Position numbers and translations under genes: made by a program. Below the pieces are notes generated by a model. That model did not search any database and was not told the DNA's origin. It saw only the letters and a list, made by a program, of their open reading frames with translations. From Anaeromyxobacter sp. PSR-1 (lineage in GTDB: Bacteria > Myxococcota > Myxococcia > Myxococcales > Anaeromyxobacteraceae), in NCBI RefSeq assembly GCF_000964525.1, contig NZ_BAZG01000002.1, positions 1-64,000 on the forward strand: a stretch of DNA of 64,000 nucleotides, written 5' to 3'. Positions 48,442 to 57,188 of the stretch are shown here, in pieces (the stretch's first letter is position 1; every line of letters begins with the position of its first letter).

Positions 48442-49733
48442 TGCGCCGGCTCATCTTCGACGTGCCTAAGTGGCACCTCATCCAGCATCGCGACGCGCGC
48501 GGCCTGCCCTTGCCGGCATCGAACGACACGCACTCCCGCCGGCTTGAGGACGAGCTCTTCGAGCGCCTCTACGCCGGCGAGTGTGACCGCCTCGCCGCCG
48601 GTGACGCCGTCCCGGCGCTGCGCGCCTGGGCCGAGCGCCTCCACGCGAGCTGCGAGGCGCTTCCGCAGTTCGGACGCCTCGCGGCGGAGTGTCGCGGCGA
48701 CGCCATTGCCGCCGCGGCCTCGGTTGAATCGCTCCTCGACGAGCTGGGCGACCTGCCCGAGCCCGAGCAACCGGCGCCTGCCGCGGCGCCGGGCTCGGCG
48801 AAGGACCCGCTCCGGCGGCCGCTCGTGGCCGCTTGCGCCGCTGCCTCGCGTGCCGTCGAGGAGCTGCGGGAGGCGACCGAGGGGCTCGCCGGCATCGGCT
48901 TCGCGCCTGGGACGTCCACGCTGCGCGGGGGCGCCGGTGACGGAGCCCGAGCGCGTCCGCTCGCGGCCCGGCTCCGGAGCGACTCGCGCCTACTGCGCAT
49001 CGCGCTCCTCGCCGGCCGCATGAAGCGGATCGCGGCGTCGAAGCGCCGGGCGCGCGTGCGCCACGGCGCGGACGAGGTGACCGACGTCACACAGGGCGCG
49101 GACCTCGCCCGGGCGCTGCCAGTCGAGCTGGCGCGCCTCACCGACCCGCGGCGGCGCCTCGACTTTCTCCGCCGCCTCGCCGAACGCCAGGTCCTCCAGT
49201 ACCAGCTCGTCGGGAGCGAGCGCCTCGGCCGCGGCCCCCTCGTGGTGCTCCTCGACAAGAGCTCTTCGATGGACGAGGGCGGCGGCCTCAAGGACGTCTG
49301 GGCCACCGCGCTGGCGCTGGCGCTCTTCGGGCACGCGCGTGCGGAGGGGCGGCCCTTCGCGCTCATCGCGTACAACGCTGCCCCGTTCTACGTAGAGGTG
49401 GTCCGCCCAGGTGCCTCCGTCCCGGAGGAGGCGCTGTTCGTGCGTTGCGGCGGAGGGACCTCCATCGCCGCCGCCATGGAGCGCGGGCTCGAGGTCATCG
49501 CCGACGTTCGCGGAGGACTACGAAGCGCCGACCTCGTCCTCGTCTCCGATGGAGAGGACGACGCCGGCGCCGCCCCCTCCGTGCGAGAGCGCGCGGCGGC
49601 GCTCGGGGTGAGCATCTTCGGCCTCGCCATCGGGATCTCAGGCGCGGCGCTCGCACCGTGGTGCGACGAGGCGCACGGAGTGACGGACCTGGCGACGCTG
49701 GAGCCCACCGTGGCGAACGCGCTCTTCGCCTGA
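48441..49733 (+). CDS. VWA-domain protein (ViaA-like)
   Basis: A 430-aa protein. Residues 1-250 are helical. A von Willebrand factor A domain occupies the C-terminal 180 residues, with the complete MIDAS motif: LLDKSSSMDEGG, GGGTSIAAAM and LVSDGEDD. It binds a divalent cation and protein ligands. With the preceding MoxR it forms a RavA-ViaA-like chaperone pair. The ATG overlaps the moxR stop. Confidence 0.85.
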   Translation: MRRLIFDVPKWHLIQHRDARGLPLPASNDTHSRRLEDELFERLYAGECDRLAAGDAVPALRAWAERLHASCEALPQFGRLAAECRGDAIAAAASVESLLDELGDLPEPEQPAPAAAPGSAKDPLRRPLVAACAAASRAVEELREATEGLAGIGFAPGTSTLRGGAGDGARARPLAARLRSDSRLLRIALLAGRMKRIAASKRRARVRHGADEVTDVTQGADLARALPVELARLTDPRRRLDFLRRLAERQVLQYQLVGSERLGRGPLVVLLDKSSSMDEGGGLKDVWATALALALFGHARAEGRPFALIAYNAAPFYVEVVRPGASVPEEALFVRCGGGTSIAAAMERGLEVIADVRGGLRSADLVLVSDGEDDAGAAPSVRERAAALGVSIFGLAIGISGAALAPWCDEAHGVTDLATLEPTVANALFA

Positions 49734-49914
49734 GGGCCGGAGCCGCTCCGACCGAGCACGCGACCGTCTCCCCCGCTTGCTCCGGCCACGCCGGGAAGCC
49801 GCCGGGCCACGCGCGCGCGACCGCGCCAGCTCCAAACGGCTCGCTGGCACGGTCGCCGCCGACTGCGGCGTGCCCCGGCCCGGCGCGGCCTCCGCGCGCT
49901 CGCGGGCGACGTCG

Positions 49915-49940
49915 GCCGCTCCACTTCGGGTGAGAGCGGC
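49915..49940. repeat. leader hairpin, variant B (before 49971)
   Basis: Stem GCCGCTC / GAGCGGC with loop CACTTCGGGTGA, then CAGGGAGACGG directly before the ATG at 49971. Loop and CAGGGAGACGG box match the copy at 39519. The rest of 49734-49970 shows no gene. Confidence 0.55.
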
Positions 49941-49970
49941 GCGACGCCGCCCGAACAGGGAGACGGTCAC

Positions 49971-50141
49971 ATGCTGACGAAGCCTGCGCGGTTCACGGAC
50001 CTCCATGAAGCGGTCGAGCAGATGTTCAAGGACGTCCAGCTGGAGCTGGTGGCGTGCGAGCTCTGCGGCGACTACCACCCGCCCGACATCCACCTGCAGC
50101 CGTTCACGCCGTACAACGCATCCGAGCCGGAGGAGGCGTAG
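49971..50141 (+). CDS. 56-aa small protein with CxxC
   Basis: A 56-aa ORF with an acidic helix (FTDLHEAVEQMFKDVQLELV) followed by ACELCGDYHPPD, a CxxC with a nearby His that may bind zinc. The start follows AGGGAGACGG. The stop is 2 bases before the next gene. Good codon use and spacing support it. The function is unknown. Confidence 0.55.
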   Translation: MLTKPARFTDLHEAVEQMFKDVQLELVACELCGDYHPPDIHLQPFTPYNASEPEEA

Positions 50142-50143
50142 CC

Positions 50144-50650
50144 ATGCCGCGCACGAACGCCGTCGTCGCGGAGATCGTCTCCCGCGGGCCGTTCGCCGTC
50201 CTCGGGTACAGCGCAGACGACTCGGTGTGGTGCCCTGCGTGCCTCCGGAGTGCCGCGGGCCTCTCGCCCGGAAGGCCGGACACGTCGGGCAAGCCGATCG
50301 TGCCGCTCTTCGCGCGGGACGCGACGATGCGGGAGGAGGTCTGCGAGAACTGTGAGCGCTCGCTGCACGAGCTGCTCGCGGCCGCGCACGGCGCGCCCCA
50401 GCCGAAGCCGGTCATCGCGCAGGTCCGAGTGTACGCGAAGCGGACCGCCCTGAGCTTCGACCGCGTCCCGCCGATCGAAGTGAGGACCGAGCTCAAGGCG
50501 ATTGGGTGGCGCTGGGACGCGCGGTTCAGGGTGTGGTGGTCCGCCGAACCGACTCCCCGGATACCGTCGAGTGTCGTCCTTCCGTCCGCGCCGCTCCGCC
50601 CCCGACCGAAGCCGCCGACGATTCGGCGCCGCTCCGCGCCGGCGACGTAG
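50144..50650 (+). CDS. zinc-ribbon-like hypothetical protein
   Basis: A 168-aa protein with two CxxC pairs (VWCPACLRS and EVCENCERS) about 50 residues apart. A C-terminal segment, TELKAIGWRWDARFRVWWS, resembles the small DUF5710-type domain of mobile elements. Basic, proline-rich end. Its last 125 bases overlap the end of the convergent ParB-like gene in the opposite strand; one of the two C-termini is probably dispensable. Confidence 0.55.
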   Translation: MPRTNAVVAEIVSRGPFAVLGYSADDSVWCPACLRSAAGLSPGRPDTSGKPIVPLFARDATMREEVCENCERSLHELLAAAHGAPQPKPVIAQVRVYAKRTALSFDRVPPIEVRTELKAIGWRWDARFRVWWSAEPTPRIPSSVVLPSAPLRPRPKPPTIRRRSAPAT

Positions 50651-51818
50651 AGGCCGGACGGGTACGCGCGTCAGCCGCGTCGAGTTCAACAGTCGAGGCT
50701 GCCGCGGCTCCGGCTGCCTCGATCTCGCCCACGATCGCCCGAAGCACGCCCAGCGCTTCGGCGATGCTTTCCGGAGACGTGCCGGCCGCGGCGCGCAGGC
50801 GGTCGAGGTGTACCGTGACCCGTGCGTTGTCCTTGCCAGCGCGCTCGAGGCACGGGAGCTTGCGAACGGCACGTGCGGTGCGCCGGCGCTCCCTGTGGGC
50901 CTCCCGAGCCTTCGCGACCGTCCACCCCTCCTTCTGCGCGCGCTCGACTACCGCAGCGAACCGGTCGACCAGCTTCCCTTGCGCGGTCTCGGCCTTGAGG
51001 CACGTCGCCTTTACCGCCTTCGGATCCTGGAACGTCTCGGCCGCGAACGCGGCCATCGCCTGCGCGTCGAGCTCCGCGCCGCGAGAACGAGCCCACGCCT
51101 CGACGAGGTTCCGGAACTGGATCGCGCGCTTGGCCGCGCCGTGGAGCTCGTGCTCCGCGAGCATCTTGTTCCAGTGCCGGGTGAGCTCGAACGCGACCTC
51201 GCGGCCGATGCTGCGCGCGAGTACCGCGGACTGTAGGCAGCGCGGCGTCTTCAGCAGCGCGACGAGGTTTCGAGCCACCATCCCGTTGAGCCCGCGTGCG
51301 GTGCCGACCTTCTCGACGAGATCGCCGACCGGCGTGTCTCCGTCGAGCTTGCGCTCGACGTCCACGGCGTCCTGGATGGCCATCGCCTCCTCGATGGCGG
51401 AGAGTCCCTCGCGCTCCATGTTCTCGGCCCACTGCTTCTCCTTCGTGCGGAGCTGCTCGACGGCGGAGTCGTCGGCGGGCGGGAGCACCTTGCAGCGGAT
51501 CGTCGTGAGGCCGGCGATGCGGATCGCGCGCCAGCGCCGCTCGCCCCAGACCAGCCGGTAGCGCGCCTCGGCCCCGCCGCCCGGCGGCAGTGGCACGACA
51601 CCGGGCTCCTGGAGGAGCCCGTACCTCGCGATGCTCGCCGCGAGGCTCTGGAGCTTCGCCTCATCGAAAGCGCGGCGCGGCTGGGCGGGGTCGGGCTCGA
51701 TAGCGTCGAGCGCGATCTCACGCACCTCGCCTGCGCCGGCGGCGCCCGGCGCTTGCGCGCCCTCCATCATTCGCGTCTCGTCGGTGCCGTTCGTCATCGG
51801 GTTCGTTCGTGCCCTCAT
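50526..51818 (-). CDS. ParB/Srx-domain protein, second ParB-like
   Basis: A 430-aa protein. The N-terminal ParB nuclease-like domain is clear: IEPDPAQPRRAFDEAKLQSLA, LVWGERRWRAIRIAGL and ENMEREGLSAIEEAMAI. A helical DNA-binding region follows (GLNGMVARNLVALLKTP). The C-terminal 60 residues are low-complexity. It is on the opposite strand to the mobilisation genes and divergent from them across a 500-base region. It may autoregulate or organise that region. Confidence 0.82.
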   Translation of the reverse strand: MRARTNPMTNGTDETRMMEGAQAPGAAGAGEVREIALDAIEPDPAQPRRAFDEAKLQSLAASIARYGLLQEPGVVPLPPGGGAEARYRLVWGERRWRAIRIAGLTTIRCKVLPPADDSAVEQLRTKEKQWAENMEREGLSAIEEAMAIQDAVDVERKLDGDTPVGDLVEKVGTARGLNGMVARNLVALLKTPRCLQSAVLARSIGREVAFELTRHWNKMLAEHELHGAAKRAIQFRNLVEAWARSRGAELDAQAMAAFAAETFQDPKAVKATCLKAETAQGKLVDRFAAVVERAQKEGWTVAKAREAHRERRRTARAVRKLPCLERAGKDNARVTVHLDRLRAAAGTSPESIAEALGVLRAIVGEIEAAGAAAASTVELDAADARTRPASTSPARSGAESSAASVGGGAARTEGRHSTVSGESVRRTTTP

Positions 51819-52316
51819 CGCTCACCTCTCGTCCGCCCTCGTGCGCGGCTCGCGTGGACTGTTCCGCAACGCGGGATTCTCGACGTCGAGAAATCGCCGC
51901 CCGGGTTCAGGAATCGGCTTCGCCGATTCGGCTGTTGGACGCCCTTCTCACCGCCACACGTCGGCGAGCCTTGCCGCTTGCTCGGGAGCCCCGCGGGGTC
52001 CTTAACGGTCACAGACCATACGCACCCTGCGTGTGCGGTCAGGTTCGCGCAATCACGGTGCTTTCCCGATCGCCGGCGGAGACGGCTGTCACCAAGACGA
52101 TGACAGGCGGGCGCCAACCTCGTGGATCGCCTCACGGTGACTGTCACCATCCCGTCATCAGGGCTGCGTTGACCGAGGTCGCTTCCGTTCGGGGCGGAGC
52201 GGCGCCGGGAGTTGATCTTCCCCTCAGGGGCGTTGCATCCTTCGGCACGGCGCACCATGCCAGGCACGTTAATCGCTGGCTTCGCGGTTCGTCAACCCTC
52301 GACGGAGAAGAGACCC
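51819..52316. other. candidate oriT/control region
   Basis: About 500 bases without a gene between the divergent ParB-like gene and the mobilisation genes. It holds several short inverted repeats: GAATCGGC-TTC-GCCGATTC (51911-51929), ACGCA-CCC-TGCGT (near 52020), CTGTCA/TGACAG (52086-52106) and GGTGACTGTCACC (52136-52148). The position next to a MobC-like gene and a MobF relaxase makes it the best oriT candidate in the window. No known nic sequence was identified by eye. Confidence 0.45.
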
Positions 52317-52640
52317 ATGAGCTCCACGCACGTGAGCGTTCGCCTGAGCAGCGACGCCTGGACCCGCTACTCGGCCGAAGCACAGGCTCGCGGCGTCGCC
52401 CTGGGCACGTACCTGCGCCAGCGGCTCGAGGAACAAGACCGGCTCGTCGCCGAGCTCGCGATCCGCGCGGCGGCGGAGCAGGGCGCCTCCAGCCGCGAGC
52501 CGCCCGCATCGAGCGCTTCCGCGAGCGACTCAGGAACGCTCGTCGAGGTGCTGCTGCTGCTCCGCTCCCTCGCAGGCCCGCAGAAGTCGGCCGTCGCCCA
52601 GAAGGAAGTCGAGCGTCGCGGCCTCTCGTCGTGGAGGTGA
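52317..52640 (+). CDS. MobC-like relaxosome accessory protein
   Basis: A 107-aa protein with an RHH-like start (THVSVRLSSDAWTRYSAEAQARGVALGTYLRQRLEE). A low-complexity linker and a leucine-rich C-terminus (TLVEVLLLLRSLA) follow. Directly upstream of the coupling protein and relaxase genes, it probably binds oriT and helps relaxase loading, as MobC/TrwA-type proteins do. The ATG at 52317 follows GGAGAAGAG. Confidence 0.6.
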   Translation: MSSTHVSVRLSSDAWTRYSAEAQARGVALGTYLRQRLEEQDRLVAELAIRAAAEQGASSREPPASSASASDSGTLVEVLLLLRSLAGPQKSAVAQKEVERRGLSSWR

Positions 52641-52642
52641 TC

Positions 52643-54172
52643 ATGCACCCCGACGATCGAACCAGGGCAACCACGGTCCTGGTGGCGGGACTGCCCATCG
52701 TGGCGTGGCTCGCGGCGGCGGTGGCGACGGGCGAGATCGGGCACGGGGGTCTCGGCCGCATCCTGCGGCTCGCGCGCGCCACGGCGACCGGGGAGCGGCC
52801 GCTTCTCCTCGCGGTATTCGTGAGCGGCCTGGGCGTCGCCCTCGCGGGCGTCGTTGTCGCGCGCCGGCTGGCGGCCGCCGGCTTCGGCGGCGCGAACTTC
52901 CGGCTTCACGTCCGCGGTACGAGGGTGGTGAGCGCCATCAGTCTCGCGTGGTCCACCCGCGAGCGCAGGCACCAACAGATCACCGTCGCCGGCGTGCCGA
53001 TGCCCACGTCGATCGAGACCCTGCACCTCCTCGTGGGCGGGTCCACCGGCTCCGGGAAGTCGGTCCTCATTCGCGAGATGGCCTACACGGCTCTGCTCCG
53101 CGGCGATCGCATCGTGGTCGCCGATCCGAACGGCGACATGCTCGCTAAGTTCCACCGGCCGGGCGACGTCATCTTGAACCCGTACGACTCCCGCGGCCTC
53201 GGCTGGACCTTCTTCAACGAGATCCGGGCCGAATACGACTTCAAACGCTTCGCCCTGTCCCTCGTCCCGCGTGGCCAGACCAAGGAGGAGGAGGAGTGGT
53301 GCGCCTATGCGCGGCTCCTCCTCCGCGAGACCGCGCGGAAGCTGTCGCTCGTGGGCCAACCGTCGGTGGCGGAGCTGTTCCGCTGGACGACCATCGCGAA
53401 GCCGGCCGACCTCCAGGCCTTCCTTGCCCAGACTGCGGCCGAGTCGCTCTTCGTCGGCGCCGACAAGGCCCTCGCGAGCGCCCGGTTCGTGCTCTCGGCG
53501 AAGCTCCCCGAGCACCTGTCGATGCCCGCGGGGGAGTTCTCGCTCCGCACCTGGCTCGCCGATCCAGCGGGCGGGAACCTCTTCATCACCTGGCGCGAGG
53601 ACATGGCGGAGGCGCTGAAGCCGCTCATCTCCGCGTGGGTCGACGTGCTCTGCACCTCGATCCTCTCCCTGGACGAGGACCGGGAGCGGCGCATCTGGAT
53701 GTTCCTCGACGAGCTCGCGAGCCTGGAGAAGCTCCCGAGCCTGGAGGACGCCGCGACCAAGGGCCGCAAGGCCGGGCTCCGCATCGTGGCCGGACTCCAG
53801 TCCACCGCCCAGCTCGAGCGGATCTACGGGCGTGAGGAGGCGCAGACGCTCCGGAGCTGCTTCCGGTCACTCGTCGTCCTCGGGGGCGCGAAGACGGACC
53901 CGCGCACGTGCGAGGACCTGAGCCAGAGCCTCGGCGAGCACGAAGTGGAGCGGGAGAGCTTCAGCAGGACGACCGGACCCCGTGGGGACACGACGAGCAG
54001 CCAGATCCAGCGCGCGAGGGAACGTGTCGTGCTCGCGTCCGAGATCGCGAGCCTCCCCGACCTCACCGGCTATCTCGCGTTCGCCGGCGATCACCCCATC
54101 GCGAAGGTGAAGCTCGACGTGGTCCGTTTCCGGAACCGCGTCCCGGCCTTCGAGGAGAGGCTGGCATGCTGA
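52643..54172 (+). CDS. VirD4/TraD/TrwB-type coupling protein
   Basis: A 509-aa type IV coupling ATPase. Two N-terminal membrane helices (VLVAGLPIVAWLAAAVATG; LLAVFVSGLGVALAGVVVA) precede Walker A (GGSTGSGKSVLI, about residue 133) and Walker B (WMFLDELASLEKLPSLEDAATKGRK, about residue 352) with the TraD/TrwB consensus. It links the relaxase-DNA complex to the VirB channel. The ATG at 52643 follows GGAGGTGATC. Its stop overlaps the relaxase start by 7 bases. Confidence 0.93.
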   Translation: MHPDDRTRATTVLVAGLPIVAWLAAAVATGEIGHGGLGRILRLARATATGERPLLLAVFVSGLGVALAGVVVARRLAAAGFGGANFRLHVRGTRVVSAISLAWSTRERRHQQITVAGVPMPTSIETLHLLVGGSTGSGKSVLIREMAYTALLRGDRIVVADPNGDMLAKFHRPGDVILNPYDSRGLGWTFFNEIRAEYDFKRFALSLVPRGQTKEEEEWCAYARLLLRETARKLSLVGQPSVAELFRWTTIAKPADLQAFLAQTAAESLFVGADKALASARFVLSAKLPEHLSMPAGEFSLRTWLADPAGGNLFITWREDMAEALKPLISAWVDVLCTSILSLDEDRERRIWMFLDELASLEKLPSLEDAATKGRKAGLRIVAGLQSTAQLERIYGREEAQTLRSCFRSLVVLGGAKTDPRTCEDLSQSLGEHEVERESFSRTTGPRGDTTSSQIQRARERVVLASEIASLPDLTGYLAFAGDHPIAKVKLDVVRFRNRVPAFEERLAC

Positions 54173-56946
54173 GCCACAAGGTCCTCACACGGCAGGACGT
54201 GGGCCGCGCGGCGAGCTACTACGAGGACGGCGCGGACGACTACTACGCCGGCGAGGGCGAGGCCTCGGCGTGGCAGGGGAAGGGCGCCGAGGCGCTGGGG
54301 CTCGAGGGCTCCGTGGACGGCGGCCGTTTCCGCGAGCTCCTCGCCGGGCGGGTCACTGCGGATGGGCCGACGTCCCGCTCCGCGACGCGCCGGGACTCGC
54401 AGAGCCGGATCGGCATCGACCTCACCTTCTCCGCTCCGAAGAGCGTCTCGCTCCAAGCGCTCGTCGGCGGGGATGAACGCATCATGGACGCGCACGACCG
54501 GGCGGTCGCGCGAGCGATCGACGCCACCGAGGAACGGGCCCAGACGCGCAAGAAGGCTAACGGTGAGAGCCGGGTCGAGGACACGCGCAACCTCGTCGTT
54601 GCGAAGTTCCGTCACGAGACGAGCCGCGAGCAGGATCCCCAGCTCCATACCCATGCTCTCGTGCTGAACCTCACCCGCCGCTCGGATGGCGCGTGGCGGG
54701 CGCTCCGCAACGACGAGATCGTCAAGGCGACGAAGTACCTCGGCGCCGTGTACCGGGCCGAGCTGGCCGCCGAGCTGCAGGACCTGGGATACGCGCTCCG
54801 GCACGGTCGGGAGGGCACGTTCGAGCTTACCCACATGGAGCGGGCGCAGCTCATCGCGTTCAGCCGGAGGACGGAGCAGATCGAACGCCGGATGGCGCAG
54901 GAGGGGTTGTCGCCCGAGAATGCGACTCCCGAGCAGAAGCAGCGCGTGAAGCTCGCGACGCGTCCTCGGAAGGTATCGGTGGACCGCCAGGCCCTCTTCG
55001 CCGAGTGGCACGCTCGGGCGCGCGAGCTCCGGATCGACCTCACCCGACCTGCTCCCCACGACTCGGGCCATCGTCGCGGAACGGCTTCCGGACGTCGTGA
55101 CCCCGGCGCCGCGGCACACCCCGCCGCCGAGGGCGCCCGGCGCAGCGTCCGGTTCGCGATCGCGCACCTCACCGAGCGCCAGGCCATCATCGAAGAGCGC
55201 GAGCTGCTCGACGTCGCCCTCAAGCACGCTGTCGGCCGCGCGACGCTGCCCGACGTTCGCCGCGAGATGGCACGGCTTTCGTCCACCGGGTACCTCATCC
55301 CGGAGAGCCCCCTCTACCGCGCTGCCGATGCACCGATCAACGCGCCGGGCTTGCCGAAGGGGGCCTTGGTCGCAACGGAAGTACGTCGCGGGATGGCGCG
55401 CGACGAAGCGCGGACGCACATCGATGCGGCAATCGCGGGCGGCCGGCTCGTGCCGGTCGAGCGGCGGTTCACCACGCAGACCGCCCTGGAACGCGAGAAG
55501 TGCATCCTACGGATCGAGCGCGATGGGCGCTGGGCGGCGCAGCCGATCGGCGGGTCGGACCAGATCCGCAGCCGGCTCGCCTCCATTGACCTCAACGACG
55601 GGCAGCGCGCGGCAGTGGAGCTCATTACCACGAGCCCACACCGGGTCGTCGGCATCCAGGGATACGCCGGCACCGGGAAGAGCCACATGCTCGACCACGC
55701 GAAGGGACTCGCCGAGGAGCGCGGCCACCGCGTGGTCGCCCTCGCACCATACGCGGCTCACGTTCGCGCCCTGCGAGAGCTGGGCGTCGAGGCGAAGACG
55801 CTCGCCTCGTTCCTGGCCGCCCAGGACAAGGCGGTCGATGACAAGACGGTGCTCGTCATCGACGAGGCGGGCACCGTCCCGACCCGCCAGATGGAGCTGG
55901 CGCTCAAGCTAGCCGAGCAAGCAGACGCGCGCGTCGTCCTCCTCGGCGACACCGGGCAGACCAAGGCCATCGAGGCAGGGCGGCCGTTCCATCAGCTCCA
56001 GGCGGCAGGCATGCAGACAGTGGTCATGGCAGAGATCGAGCGGCAGAAGGATCCGGCGCTCCGGGAGGCCGTGTCGCTCGCTGCGCGAGGCGAGAGCGAG
56101 TCCTCGCTCGCGCGGCTCTCCGACGTCCGCGAGGTCCGTGACGACCACGAGCGCCGCCGGGCAATCGCGGCCGACTTCGCGCGGCTCCCTGAGGAGGAGC
56201 GGGCGAGCACCATCATCGTCGCCGGCACGAACGAGGCGCGGCGGGAGATCAACCGCGCGATCCGCGAGGATCTGGGCCTCGCCGGGCGCGGACACGAGTT
56301 CGAGACGCTGACCCGGCGCGACACAACGCAGGCCGAGCGCGCCTTCTCGAAGAACTACTCCCCGGGCGACGTCATCCAGTCGGAACGCGACTACCCGAAG
56401 GCGGGGCTCGCGCGCGGCGCGCTGTACGAGGTCGTGGAGAACGGTCCCGGCAACCGGCTCACGGTCCGTGGCGAGAAAGGTGATGTGGTCGAGTTCAGCC
56501 CCATGACCTGCCGCCGTCTGTCGGTATACGAGCCGGAGCGCTCGGAACTCGCCGCCGGGGACCGCGTCCGGGTAACCCGGAACGACGCCGCCCGCGACCT
56601 CGCGAACGGCGATCGGTTCGTCGTGGCCGACGTGACGCGTGAGACCGTCACGCTCACGGACGGAAAGCGCATGGTGGAACTCCGCGCCGACAGGCCGCTC
56701 CACCTCGACCACGCCTACGCCACGACCGTCCACGCCAGCCAGGGAACGACCGCCGAGCGCGTCCTCATCGACGCGGCGACGAAGAGCAGAACGACGTCTC
56801 AGGACGTCTACTATGTCGCGATCAGCAGGGCGCGGCAGGAGGCACGGATCTACACCGACGACCTCGCCCGGCTTCCTGCGGCCGTGGCGCGGGAGCACAC
56901 GAAGCACGCAGCGCTCGATCTCGACCGCTCAGAACGCGACAAGTAG
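54166..56946 (+). CDS. MobF relaxase-helicase (TrwC/TraI family)
   Basis: A 926-aa conjugative relaxase. The N-terminal TrwC domain has paired tyrosines (Y18-Y19, Y26-Y27) for DNA cleavage and the three-histidine metal motif (KFRHETSREQDPQLHTH; H150, H161, H163). The C-terminal half is a superfamily-1 helicase of RecD/TraA type with Walker A (GYAGTGKS, about residues 499-506), VLVIDEAG, VLLGDTGQ and the late THAxQG-like TTVHASQGTTAERVLI. It nicks oriT, stays bound to the strand and unwinds DNA. Shorter than F TraI (1756 aa) and close to TrwC (966 aa). Confidence 0.94.
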   Translation: MLSHKVLTRQDVGRAASYYEDGADDYYAGEGEASAWQGKGAEALGLEGSVDGGRFRELLAGRVTADGPTSRSATRRDSQSRIGIDLTFSAPKSVSLQALVGGDERIMDAHDRAVARAIDATEERAQTRKKANGESRVEDTRNLVVAKFRHETSREQDPQLHTHALVLNLTRRSDGAWRALRNDEIVKATKYLGAVYRAELAAELQDLGYALRHGREGTFELTHMERAQLIAFSRRTEQIERRMAQEGLSPENATPEQKQRVKLATRPRKVSVDRQALFAEWHARARELRIDLTRPAPHDSGHRRGTASGRRDPGAAAHPAAEGARRSVRFAIAHLTERQAIIEERELLDVALKHAVGRATLPDVRREMARLSSTGYLIPESPLYRAADAPINAPGLPKGALVATEVRRGMARDEARTHIDAAIAGGRLVPVERRFTTQTALEREKCILRIERDGRWAAQPIGGSDQIRSRLASIDLNDGQRAAVELITTSPHRVVGIQGYAGTGKSHMLDHAKGLAEERGHRVVALAPYAAHVRALRELGVEAKTLASFLAAQDKAVDDKTVLVIDEAGTVPTRQMELALKLAEQADARVVLLGDTGQTKAIEAGRPFHQLQAAGMQTVVMAEIERQKDPALREAVSLAARGESESSLARLSDVREVRDDHERRRAIAADFARLPEEERASTIIVAGTNEARREINRAIREDLGLAGRGHEFETLTRRDTTQAERAFSKNYSPGDVIQSERDYPKAGLARGALYEVVENGPGNRLTVRGEKGDVVEFSPMTCRRLSVYEPERSELAAGDRVRVTRNDAARDLANGDRFVVADVTRETVTLTDGKRMVELRADRPLHLDHAYATTVHASQGTTAERVLIDAATKSRTTSQDVYYVAISRARQEARIYTDDLARLPAAVAREHTKHAALDLDRSERDK

Positions 56947-57188
56947 TGCCTCGGCCTTTCTGCACTCCAGCCACGCGGCAAGCGGCCCACCATTCGGAAC
57001 GCCTGGATCTGGGATCGCCCGGCCGAACTTCCCGACGCTCCACCGCTCCGCGCCTTCGGGCGTGTATCGGGAGACTCCGATGATTCGGCCAGAGACGGCG
57101 CCGCTCGCGGCCGCGCAGAGGCACGCTACGCGAACGAATGCCCCCGGGCCCGTCAGAGCCTCCGGGTATCCTCACGAGATTTGGGAGG

